NCBI GenBank assembly: GCA_000149265.1
Contig: CH002364.1
Span: 261,851 to 325,850, forward strand
DNA from: Ciona savignyi
Lineage: Eukaryota > Chordata > Ascidiacea > Phlebobranchia > Cionidae
Reading direction: 5' to 3'
DNA: 64,000 nt
The notes under the pieces were generated by a model that saw only the letters and a list, made by a program, of their open reading frames with translations, did not search any database and was not told the DNA's origin. How positions within the stretch are numbered: the stretch's first letter is position 1; the number at the start of each line of letters is the position of its first letter. Positions 32,301-43,700 of the stretch are shown here, piece by piece. The position numbers and the translations under genes are program-made.

Positions 32301-35300
32301 GGCAACTCTGTTAAGTGCCTTGCTCAAGAACATAACTGGCTGAGGAAGTTGTTTCGATCCAACAATTTGTTCTTAATGACATGGTGTGTTGTAAGTGAGA
32401 TAATCAGCATTATGAATTGGCATGCATGAGCTTAATGAAAAGAATGGAGAAACACTTACCATTTTCAAGCACCCAAAGTCCGGAGGCGTCATCGATGGTA
32501 ACTGTGAAAGGTGGTCCATTCTTTGGTTCGTCCTTGTCTTTAATATTGATGGTTGTGACCCTGGGTTCAGGGGGTACTTCGCATATCGTGACGGTCCATG
32601 GGCCATCAGGTTCAGGTGCGTTGTCATTTTTATCGTTAATCCGTATCGCAACATTAGCAGTAGATGTGGCTTTGACGCGGTCTGTTAACAAATAAATAAA
32701 AACAAAATCATAATTTTGGGTGCGCTTGTGCGGGCTATGTTTGGCTTAGGGCCTTGATTCTCAGTATCAGCTCCAGTATGTGATTGCGTTATAAATATTG
32801 GTGGGTTATTTCATCAAGAACATCAATTGTTGTGCTTAAATTAACAATCCGCACACTTTACAACAAATATTCACCATATTCTTCTAAAATATAATTTCAA
32901 AGTACTAATGTTTGCAGTGAAACTAATCATACCAGTTACTACGCCCCAGGCAATTCAAGTCATAATTAACCAAGTAGCAAAAGATGATTTTACCGCAAGT
33001 TCAAATTTTTTGACAATTGTACAATTTACATAAATGGAAAAAAGTATCCCGTTGATCTAACAAAACCAGAAGTTTAACTGTTATATTTTAATTATAAAAT
33101 AAATCTTTTCAAATGAAATCCAAAAAAAAATTATCAGGACACTTATCGAATTCTGTCCATTAAATCATTTTACAGCCTTATAAATTACGCATATATATTA
33201 CAACGATATAAATTTTACTTCTTGGGATCATTGAAATGTTCAGATAGACCAACCACAACACTAAACACACCAAAACATAACAGTCCCATGCATTATTGCG
33301 CAAAGTCATACTCATAGTAAATACTCACAGTTGTCGGTGGAGCTAACAACCAGTGTGTAGATGCTGCTGGTTTGATTGACAGCTGGATGCTCCCGGTCCA
33401 CTGGAGCAATGGAGCTGATACTTCCCTCTTCATTGATGGAGAACCATCCTTCAGTGCTGACTATCGCATATCTGGGGCAGATTGTTTGCAACATTAAGAT
33501 GACATTGAAATTATTTCTCTAACTGATGGTGTGTTGCTAATTATCTAATGCCGTCCTAATGAATTAAGACATCATTTTCCAACCCTCCCAATACATGATG
33601 TCTAGATAAGGGGCCCGATCCGTCGCGCTTTTATCCTTCTGATGTGGCTCTTAATAATTTTATTGCTACTATAGCGACCACTTAATCACTTTAATACCCA
33701 TGCATAACTGAAACAAACAGAAAAATGCGTCTTTAGCTTGGTGTTGTTTTCCTTTTTTAATAAATATCATATTAGTTTTGCGGCTGCGATTAATTTTTAT
33801 TTTGTGAAATATAGGTAAAAATGGCAATTAAGTGCAAAGGTTGGTGACCCTGGTCTAGATGGAGGAAAGTTATTAAAGAAACTTACGTTACTGTTTGGTT
33901 TCCACCAAAATCATAATCTTGAGCACGGACACGAGCTATGTTGGGTTCAGGGCCTTGATTCTCAGTGACAGCTCCATTGTAAGGTTGGTTGATAAAGACC
34001 GGTGGTTCATTTTCATCAAGAACATCAATAATGACAGTTGTACTTGCCTATGGGGATGGGGTTTAAGAATGGGCATATGTATAAACAAATTTGACGATTG
34101 GTTCAATATTGACACAGCTGCTTTAAGTTATGACACATCTTAATGTAAAACAACTCTTCAGCCTAATATGAACATTATAACATACAAACATGATGATATT
34201 TTGTGAGTCAAATAACCGACTCTGCAAAAATGATTGTAGGCATCAGGACAAAACTCAGTGTCATAGGCATAAGAATATAACCTTTTCTGTACACATAACT
34301 AGATTTCAATTTTTTTTTATTTTAGCCAGAACAAAGAAATATTTCTAATACTTTAACAGATAGCTAACTCCACCTGGTATAGAGTATCGTCGCTATTTGT
34401 TGCAAGTTCGTTCTTGGCGTTGACGGTAAGTATAAACTGCTTCGGCCCTTTCTCATAGTCCAGCGGCTTTTCTAACGTGATGTCCCCTTGAGTGACGCCA
34501 CCTTGGAAGTTGGAATGGATATCGAAAACTCCTCCCGTGTCGCCAGCAGTGATGGTGAATGTAACCTAGTTGTTTTTTTTTTTTTTGCAAATGCCAATTG
34601 CTATAATACTCATTCGACTATGGATGCATGAAATATAGGATAATTATGTATTCTTTAAAATTCTAGACTAAGATGTTTTAAATCTAGTGTTGTAAAACCT
34701 ATTCCAAAAATGCTTTATTTTTTATATTGGTTTGCTATAATGTACAAATTGTGCATACAATTCTTCATTAAAAAAGTAATAACTGCTTTTGACAATAAAG
34801 TCATAATTACTTTATAATACTTACTGCTTTATTAGCTGGATCAATATCGGCATCTGAAGCGCTGATGCTATACACTGTTGATCGCAGTGGCAACAATTCC
34901 CCTTGCTTCGCGTTGTATGGCCGGCCTTCGAACACAGGAGCGCGATTGTTGGCGTCAGAGATTTGAATGGTGGCTGTGGCTGTTACCTGATTGCCAGGGC
35001 CTATAGAGAAACAGTCAGTTGGTAGTGGTGGTTGCTGCAATATTCCATTTAAACACTTTTTATGCTACAGAGAGTTAAGGTTATTTCTACTAAGTGCATA
35101 GTGATTAACAATGAACCACTCTGCATTAAGTATTACCCTCTATGCAATGTTTTAAAAACTTTTTTTCCACCTATGAAATCCACACCACACAAATCAGGGA
35201 CTTACTGTTGACCATTCCATCCTTGGCTTGAATGACGACTTTGACGGACGGAGCCGTTTCCACATCCAAGTTCCCAACAACTGTGATCACTCCACTTTCA

Positions 35301-38300
35301 GATATGGCAAACCGACGCTGTCCTCCTGGTGCTGGTGGGTCCTCTGGATTTGTTGCGAGTTTGTACGACACAAAGCCGTATTGATCGAGTCCAGTTGGAT
35401 CATCCCGGTCGGTGGCAACCACTGTTGTCACAGGAGTTCCTGACCAGTGGAAATACAATCATACTGTTAAATTCCTGACCAGTGGAAATACAAACATACT
35501 GTTAAATTTCTGACCAGTGAAAATACAATTATACTGTTAAATGGAGCACAGATTATGATACAAGTCAAAACAAAAGTTTGTCGACTGAGTAATTTTTTTG
35601 TATCAAAGTGCAAACTGCAGGTGCAATGTACAAACACATCCGAAACTTGTTGTTTTACAAGAGGCAGGGTACAAACATTTATATAGTGGTAAAATATACC
35701 TGTAGTTAAACTTTATACTTTAGTCATTAATTATGGGTGCTAGAGCTCAGGAGTGCAATTTACAAAATCTGGGGTTGCCATTTGCAAAGGTTCATAGTAC
35801 CCAACTGCAGAATAAAGATAATAGTACAAACCTGGTGAGGCGTCTTCTCTGACACTTCCTTGCAAAGTTGCAACATTGAAAATTGGTGAATTGTCATTTC
35901 TGTCTTCTACTATAACGTCCAACTTTACTCTGTCCAACTGGATGGATTTTGTAGTGGTTAAACATATACCACAAATTAGGAATAACCACAATACATACTA
36001 TACAGGTACAGCTCAGAAAATATTCAGATTTAAACTGCATTTTAAACAAGTATGGTAGTAAAAAGTTTGATCTATAAACCACACTGTTAAATGTGCATGT
36101 TGTTACTTGGTTTAATCATATATATATAAAAAGTATACATGAGTTTAATTGTTTACTTTAAGTTCATTATCAACACTACATGAGAAGAGCAGTAAAATAT
36201 TGAATAAAATTAGCCAACAACACCCTTACAAAGTCTGTTTGGTTAAACACTAGGAAAGAATACAAATTGAAGGAATTTGTTGAAATATAAACCTCATTGC
36301 CAGCTGCATCCCGCACCACTGCGTAAAACAAGTAGGTGCTGAATTCTTCTCGGTCAAGGGCTACCAACTGCCAGATAAATGCAGGATCACTGGGAACGGC
36401 TGAGTTGAATTCGATAGAAAACTTATTGGGGTCCTGTCCTTCCAATTCATATGACATCACGTTTGCATTGTTGTTTGTGATCTGTGTGAAAGGAGTTTCA
36501 CTTAATATGTGGAAACTTGGAAAGTACATATGTCATATTAGCACTAGCATATATACCAGTTAACCAGAATGGATTATTTACCGGCACTGTTAGGAAGGCA
36601 TTTTATAAGTTTATTATACACAATATTTATGCAAAATAGGAAAATATTATGAATAGAGCAAATACTTTTACTGGTTAAGGATTTACCACTTTTTTACAAG
36701 TCCAAAATAAATTTACAGTAAGGTGTATCAGGCATAAAAAACTATTCACATTAGCTAAACTTGCAAAAACGAACGTACATCCAAAAGCTTTTTTGTTTGA
36801 AAAGGTGGATCTCCCTCAATGGTCTCACGTATCCGTATTGGCGGGTAAATCCATGATCTTTTCACTCTGTTTTCTTCAATGAGACATTTGTTTAAATTAT
36901 ATGATTACCATTAAAATAGTATCGATACAAATGTTAAATTTTAAAATAAGTAATTATTACTAGCTCGTTTATATTAATTAATCCCAAACTTAAGGTAAAT
37001 GGACTATAACGGGTTAAAAGAAACATCTTTTTAAATGTGCATTTCTAATTTAATTTCGGTAATATGACCAAAGAGTGATAATGAAAATTTAGCCAAAAAT
37101 GTTTGGTTTTAACAATTTTTTGTTTTTTAGCACTACTTCTGGCTATACAAAGTCTAACACACAAGGGGCTATGGCTATTACCATGTGGAATAATGGCAAT
37201 ATTATAAAAAGAACACTCGCTCTTTTCTTGCAACAAAATTATCAGTTGTAATATTGGAATAAGTGTGAAATATACGAGTTTGAATTGGTTCTGCTTTAAA
37301 GGCACCCATTTCCTGTGTTTTGTAGTTTCACTGATTCAGGAAGTAATTCGCTAGTGATATTTCCTGTATTTCGATTATAAAACATCCCAATGCATTTAAT
37401 ATCCCATTTCCCACCATTGATTAAAATAAATCTTCTTTTTGTCAAGAAAAAGTATGCGACGTGTAAAATAGTGGAAATGATTGTAACATTTACAATATCA
37501 TTAATAATTGTAACATTAACAACTGTATCTGGAAACTTATGGCCTTACATGTAGAAAAATTTTATTTGTAAAGCAGGACAAAATTGTAGTAACCAATTTG
37601 ATTAAATTATAAGCAAGCACAAATAAAAAAATATTGACTTACTTCTCACAGCATTCAAAAGTCGAGTTTCGAAAGTTCCCTCACTTGAAATTATGATCTA
37701 AACATAACATAGGTAATTAATACAACAATTTAACCAAATCAATCATAAAAGACAAGAGTCTTGTATTGTAAGGACAGTTTTATCACCTCAAGGCAAATTA
37801 TTTTACAGTTTTACAGCCCAGTTATAAAATGTGCTTCACTAATTGAAGTGATAATAACATTATGTATAATTGATGATATTGTGAGAGTAAAATAACAACA
37901 TTGTTTGGATTATTTGCCTAAAGACATAAATGATTTAAAAAAGAGGCTTATCGAGGTACTAATAATGAAAATTTCCAAATGGACAGCTGTGGGAATTGAT
38001 GAAACACGACCAAGGAGAGCAATCGTTTAGTTTCTTTAATACTTTTTTGGGGTTGATTCATTTACTCACATTATACCGTGTGGCACAGTTAAAACTTTTA
38101 TCGTAACATCAAAATATGGCCCACCAAAATAATAAATATGCTGCCGANNNNNNNNNNNNNNNNNNNNNNNNNNNNNNNNNNNNNNNNNNNNNNNNNNNNN
38201 NNNNNNNNNNNNNNNNNNNNNNNNNNNNNNNNNNNNNNNNNNNNNNNNNNNNNNNNNNNNNNNNNNNNNNNNNNNNNNNNNNNNNNNNNNNNNNNNNNNN

Positions 38301-38525
38301 NNNNNNNNNNNNNNNNNNNNNNNNNNNNNNNNNTCATTTTTTTCATTAAGTTGTTGGTAACTGTACCCCAAACAGAAGCTACAAAACATAAAGAGGTTTA
38401 TAACACAAAAAGTAATTAACATCGACTTTAATCCGTAAACAAAATTTAATCTGCAATATACATGTTTTTACCTGCAGTAAGATCAGAAAGATCAGTAAAA
38501 TCCCATAACCATCTCCCCTCATCAT
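26371..38525 (-). CDS. Classical cadherin with three alternative transmembrane exons
   Basis: Exons (minus): 38472-38525 (signal peptide, [18 protein letters not shown]), about 38070-38147 beside a gap, 37643-37697, 36779-36873, 36293-36481, 35832-35937, 35206-35439, 34825-35000, 34374-34565, 33887-34047, 33329-33471, 32460-32681, 31785-31944, one of three transmembrane exons, 28532-28665, 28034-28180, 26371-26580. From 37697 on, every junction keeps frame. A furin site RVKR precedes SWIYPP, so the mature EC1 has a Trp at position 2, as in strand-swapping classical cadherins. Five EC repeats follow, with linkers DRNDN, DANNR, DENEP and DKNDN. The tail has the p120 region (DDDDVREN...EGGGEED) and the beta-catenin site ([31 protein letters not shown]). 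It acts in calcium-dependent cell adhesion at the plasma membrane. Part of the prodomain is in the 38148-38333 gap; the 38070/37697 junction is unresolved. Confidence 0.93.
26595..26770. repeat. Short tandem repeat in the last cadherin intron
   Basis: About six copies of a 27-30-bp unit, ATTTTCAATAGTTTATCAACA followed by ACAA or CCAAGA, start 15 bp inside the intron next to the last cadherin exon. The repeat is open in both strands, which explains spurious ORFs here. Confidence 0.85.
29487..29596 (-). CDS. Cadherin alternative transmembrane exon c
   Basis: 110 nt, acceptor TTTTGTAG, donor GTAAGT. Encodes C-x7-C (CNDKGELNC), then a Gly/Pro-containing stub and [14 protein letters not shown]. 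It is the exon nearest to the shared [12 protein letters not shown] half-helix at 28532-28665. Confidence 0.85.
30047..30156 (-). CDS. Cadherin alternative transmembrane exon b
   Basis: 110 nt, acceptor CACACACAG, donor GTGAGT. Same phases as a and c. Encodes C-x9-C ([11 protein letters not shown]), then [22 protein letters not shown] split by the reading above. The helix half is clearly homologous to exons a and c; the extracellular stub is not conserved apart from the cysteines. Confidence 0.85.
30856..30968 (-). CDS. Cadherin alternative transmembrane exon a
   Basis: 113 nt between GATTAAG and GTAAGT signals. It completes an Arg codon with the preceding exon, then encodes C-x9-C ([11 protein letters not shown]), a short linker and the helix start [16 protein letters not shown]. 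It ends with one base (A), which joins the TT of exon 28665 to make Ile. Length is 2 modulo 3, so it cannot be spliced together with exon b or c in frame. Confidence 0.85.
31520..31720 (-). mobile_element. SINE-A copy, very diverged
   Basis: GGATAGTCC, TGGAAAAACGCAGGGGGCAT, TTACATTGTGTTGTTTTTAAT, CCACTGAGTTCAGGTGACGTC, TACCTAGTCAAAGGACATAAA follow the order of the minus-strand SINE-A. Confidence 0.5.
32065..32170 (+). mobile_element. SINE-B copy (second tRNA-derived family)
   Basis: The A-box-like GTGGCCGAATGATTAAAG and the B-box-like CATGGAATCGAAACT are separated by a tRNA-like distance. The same family occurs at 39828, 40340, 41205, 41315 and 48865. In a cadherin intron. Confidence 0.55.
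32285..32365 (-). mobile_element. SINE-A fragment
   Basis: AGGCAACTCTGTTAAGTGCC, TTGCTCAAGAACATAACTGGC and GTTTCGATCC match the SINE-A 5' half on the minus strand. Confidence 0.5.
38148..38333. other. Assembly gap, 186 N
   Basis: Falls in the cadherin prodomain region, between the signal-peptide exon and the exon at 38070-38147. Confidence 0.98.
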
Positions 38526-39729
38526 AACGAACCACTATTGTTCTGTCTCTTCTGGTTCTTGGTATCCAAACTTCAGTAAAATAACACAAAAAACTTCTCT
38601 TGCACTTATTTTTCTGTGGCTTTTTAAAACTGACAATAAAAGGAAAATTAAATGGAGCTTACATTTGGGCTACAAATGAAGGGTTATTGGACCTACGACA
38701 AAATAGTTTTTTCGTAATTAAAAAAAAAAAACTAAAAAATTATAAAATAACCGTTACGCTTACAATTTGGTTTTAGCCTACCGGGTTTGTGAAAGAACAA
38801 TTGCGCAATTTTTATTTGATGTTCACGGAATTAAGACATTTTTACTTAAACTTTTGAATTTGAAACTGTCTGCCAATCAAAATCCGCCATTTTGAAAGTT
38901 TAACCATTTAACACTTCTGGTTAATCCTGTACACCGTTTAACAATCATGATCAAAGGAATAGACCCTTGATATAGCTTAAAACTAAGCCTCCTTGTAAAT
39001 ACAAACGCCATAGGTCATCGAGAAATAGACAGGAAACTAACTAGACGACTTGAAAGAAAAGAACAACGCCTAAAAGATGATGTCATAATACTTTTCTCAT
39101 CGTCATAAAGAAGAAACCGCTTTTCCTTATTTGGATTCGGCTTTCAAACGACGCAATTGTAGTTAAAACAGATAAGCGCGGGGTTCAAGTATTAATACCA
39201 TAGATAGTAAAAAACTTATTTACATATTAATCGGAATTTTAATATTTGTGGTATAATAAAATATACCATTTAGCAAAAATAATTAAACCAAAAAAATATT
39301 CTTTTAATATTATTTTATTGTTTGGCATTATAAATTAATATATTACTGCATCGCTATCACAGTATTTGTACCATTTAAATTTAATGACATTTTTGAAAAA
39401 CAAACTTACGATAACAGTTCATGATTTTTTGAAAAAGAATACCAAGATATGTTTTAAACCAGCGACGAGACAGTCATTGTGTTTCTAATTTTTTAGTATA
39501 GAGTAATTTATTTTTACTCGTTTGTTACATTAAAGAAAATAAGCACGTCTATGTAAAATAAAAAAACGACCAAACTACAGCAGTTAAAACACGCCAATAA
39601 ACACACAGTATAACAATAATAAATAGACTAGGCTTAATATTGTATATAAAGTTCTTTATATGGATTGGTTGTGTTTACCTTATAGTCAAACCATAGTTTT
39701 ATGATATTCATGTGTTGTTACCTACCTTT

Positions 39730-39830
39730 AGCCTAATGGGAAAACGCAAGAAGTGTGGTTCTCACACGAGCTATCGCCAGATTATACCCTCAAGCCCACC
39801 GTCGGGTTATCGGAGCTTCGGTGCCGTTTT
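39730..39830 (-). mobile_element. SINE-A 3' fragment
   Basis: TAATGGGAAAACGCAAGAAGT, CGCCAGATTATACCCTCAAGC, CCACCGTCGGGTTATCGGAGC, then abrupt change to SINE-B. Confidence 0.65.
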
Positions 39831-39910
39831 TTTGAACCCATGATGGGCTCATCACTCGGACCGTTTTTGTATAGGTCGGTATATGGATCGGTCGCGCTAA
39901 TCATTGTTGA
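39828..39910 (-). mobile_element. SINE-B copy
   Basis: TTGAACCCATGATGGGCTCA, CACTCGGACCGTTTTTGTATA, GGATCGGTCGCGCTAATCAT. It directly abuts the SINE-A fragment. Confidence 0.6.
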
Positions 39911-40339
39911 TTTATACTCCACTATTTCACTGGATGTTCAGAGCCCACTAGGCGCCTTGTTGAAGGACGAAAATGACTACATAAATGATGATTTCGCTCC
40001 AAAATTATACCTAGTCATTTGTACAAGACCACTATATTATTTTTTTAAAAGAACCTCAATGGCCACCTATGACTAACCTACATTACAAACATCTGAGTGA
40101 TAAATATTCTAAGTATAGCGCGTCGAACAGTCAGCTTAACGGTGGGTAGATGAAAGAAAGCTCGTACGCTATAAAAGCTAAAGAAACGCACTTCTATCGT
40201 ACTTAACACACTACAATAATTTATTAGTTCAAATAGCTGACTGTGCACAAAGAAAACTAACACTCGTTTCGTATACCAATATAACCCAGCCGCACAACCG
40301 TTCTGAAATCTTATTTTTGTTTTGTTTTTAACTGAGTCC

Positions 40340-40435
40340 AGTTTTGAATCCATGATTGGTTCGTCACTAGGACCGTTTTGTTTAGGATTAGTTATGTGTA
40401 TCGGTCGCGTTAACCATTTCGCCACACGACCGTGC
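40340..40435 (-). mobile_element. SINE-B copy
   Basis: TTTTGAATCCATGATTGGTTC, GTCACTAGGACCGTTTTGTTT, GTATCGGTCGCGTTAACCATT, CGCCACACGACCG. This is the best-preserved member of the family here. Confidence 0.65.
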
Positions 40436-40740
40436 TCCGTTTTCTTGGTCTATAACTCTTACACGTCGCTTGTGCACTCACTACGCCATATAGCGGTTTC
40501 AACTTTGACGAATATTGCGTTCGTTTTAATGGACATGATTATTTATTGCGAAAAAATATTTTAAGAATAAATTGTAGAAAATTTGACATTTGTATAATTA
40601 TAAAATACACTAATAACCAGACTTTAATTTGGCAAAACTTACAATGTTATTTATTTCCTGTCATCATTTAACAATGTAATTTCGTTTAAAATTATTTCTA
40701 TAAATCTACAGTCTGTGTCAACATTCTCGGCTTTTAATTT

Positions 40741-43700
40741 TTAAAGCTCTGTTTTAATTTGGCCTTTCTTGTACACTTCTGTCCAGGTGTTGGATATCCA
40801 CACTTGTCTGTACGGTCGATCGTAGGTGTTGCATTTGACTTCGTTGATTTTCTTGACGATCTTGTGGCCCGCAATAACCTGTCCGAAGACCACGTGCTTA
40901 CCATCCAACCATGACGTACGGATGACAGGCACAAAGAACTGGGAAGCGTTGGTGTTTGGTCCTGGTATGGAATAATGAAGAAATTACAAGTTGCCTCCAA
41001 GTAGAGTCTAAACTTTAAAATAACAAGATAATCTACAATAGATAAATAAAGGTCTGATTTAAAATCGTATATCCTTTCAATATTTTAGGAAGGTTTTATT
41101 AAGCCTTATCGCCTGTAGGCAAACCATTATAAGATATAATGTTATAAACAGCTAATAAGAAATTACTTATGGTACCCTAAACAAATTCAAACGAACAGCA
41201 ACCGGGCACGGTCGTGTGGGCGAATGCCGAAAGCGACCTCCATATAAAAAAACGATCCTGGTGACGAGCCTATGAGTATTTATTGGCTCGACAAAAAATC
41301 TTCTTAGAAGTTTGGCCGATCGAATGATTAAAGTTACCCATGCAAATACCAACTGCTATACAAAATCGGTCCTATAGTGACGATCTTATCATGGCCCTCA
41401 TGGGTTCAAGGTTAGATAATAAAACGAAGAACAACCAAATCCTTACCAGCGTTCGCCATCGATAAACAAAACGGGAAATGTTTGATCGCGAAATTCTCAT
41501 CCCGGAAATATCGACCATAGATGCTCCACCCTCCACTCCCATCGTTGTTCAGGAAATCCCCTCCTGTATAATGATTGTTAACCATTGTATACAATTTATG
41601 TTATGTAACTGTTTTGTATATAACGATTGTGAACAGTTGTATATAGGATAGGATGGGATATTTGTCCCCGTGAATGGGAAAACCAAGGGGGTTAACACAC
41701 GGGCAATCGTCAGATCGCCTCACGCCCACTGTCGGGTTACCGAAGCTATTGCAGTGTGTTGTATAATTGATACGTTCCTTCAATTTAGCGGAACCCATTA
41801 ATCCGCTGGGTTCAGGCAATACCCGTTAAGTGCCTTGCCTAAGGACATAACCGACTATAGCTAACGACCACTATCGCTCTCGTACTGTATAACCGCATGC
41901 TTCGAGCCTTTAATATTCATCTTGAATGTAAAGTATTTCAACGATAGCGAAACATCTTTATTTTAACTTTTACTTAAAAAAGATACGTTGTTTTATATTA
42001 ATATTAGTTCAAAATAATAGGAAAATACCGCAAAGACCGTAAAACTGTTAGGTTATGTTTTGTAACACTTGGTTAATAAATCACTATACCTTTACACAAT
42101 GTGAAATGACCAAAATAAGGCAAACTTAAATGCCAGAGCTTGGATCCGGGTATGTTAGTTATGGATCTCTTTAATGATACGAGACATATATTTATTAGGG
42201 CGTATAACCAATTAATAGACCTCTATGCCCGACCATAACTAACATTAGCTGTGAAGTTTTATTATAGTGAAAAAAAGCTTTGTGATATAAGGTCGTTAAT
42301 TTTGCACCTACTATATTTGTTTTGTTGGGAAAAAGTTCCGGATGTCTAGAGCGGTACCAGCTCAAAATTTTCAAGTAAAAATTTGGATGATTTTGCGTCA
42401 AGAAAAAATCTAAGATTTCCAATGTCAGGATTTTATGTGTACAAGGAAAATAATTGGTAGATTGCCCCCTTAAACTGAATTTATAGATGAGGTTGCAAAA
42501 ACCCCGGTGCCCAATACCAAGAAAATAAATTCCCCATAATCCCCCAAAACAAAATGGCTGATATTAATAGCTTTATCTTACGTTTAGATTAAAATAAGTA
42601 GTACAGTCGGGTTGTAACTTTAAGTACTATCAGATAGCATGGTTTAAATAGGTATAAGTATGAATGATTAGTCCGGAAACCCGACGGGGGGCACGAGGTG
42701 ATCTGACGATTTCCAGTGTGTTAACGCACCTTGCTGTTCCTCATTCAAGGTGATAAACAAGCTATCCTAATGATGATAAGCAGTTACATGTAAAGTCCCC
42801 GCACTCCCAAAATTAAAAATCTTGGCCCAGAGTTGATCATCATTGATTTTAAAAACCTTTCTCGTGATAAATATTTTGGAAACTTTTCAAACTCGAGCCA
42901 AATCAGTTCAACCATATTTTTTTACATATGAATAAAACCTTTTTAAATAGGACAGAAACTATATTTTCCAAAGTGTTCTAGGAGACATACATTAGAGCGG
43001 GTAACATGAGAATCCACCCAAAATGCCTTTTACCTTTGTCCGGCCCGATGGTCTAAGCGGGTTAAGTGCGTCGCCTTTTAATCGAAAGGTTGCAGGTGCG
43101 AAACTGGTCGCTAGTATAAATGTCGGTTGTGTCCTTGGGCAAGGCACTTTACGGACATTGCCTGAACCCAGCGGATTAATGGGTTCTACCAAATTGAAGG
43201 AACGTGTCTATCATATACAACACACTGCAATAGCTCCGTTAACCCGACGATGGGCGCGAGGTGATCTGACGATTGCCCGTGTGATAACCCTCCTAGGTTA
43301 TCCCATTCACGGGGATAAACATGAATATTCTATCTATCTATCTACCTTGGAATGCAAAACCACGGACAATTCTATGAATTTTGCTTCCTCTGTAACCTTC
43401 GCCGGTTGGTCTATTCGGGTTCGCCAGTGTTACGAAGTTACGGACAGTTTTCGGACATGTTCTGCCGAAAAGACCGAACGTAATATTTCCGATCGCTTCT
43501 TGGCCGAAAGTGATTTCGAGCGTCACTTTAGACGTAAGTGTTCTATCAGCGCGTTCGATTGGTATTTCCTTTCCGTTCTGGAAAAAAAAAACAATTTTAT
43601 TACTTTATATATCCCAAGACGTCAGAACGTTCAAACAAATATTCAGTTGGTCCAATATATAAACTTACACACAAGGTATATACAGTCCAGTTTATTAACA

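Larger units (their letters stand above)
38526..40740. other. Intergenic region between cadherin start and cyclophilin end
   Basis: Contains the cadherin promoter side and the cyclophilin 3' side. Holds a SINE-A fragment (39730-39830) and two SINE-B copies (39828-39910, 40340-40435). No exon is supported; the frames at 39753-40076 and 40078-40425 run through these repeats. Confidence 0.5.

Noticed and set aside
42195..42422. 75-residue minus-strand frame
   Set aside because: Lies inside the TTAA-type MITE and is not open in the sister copy.
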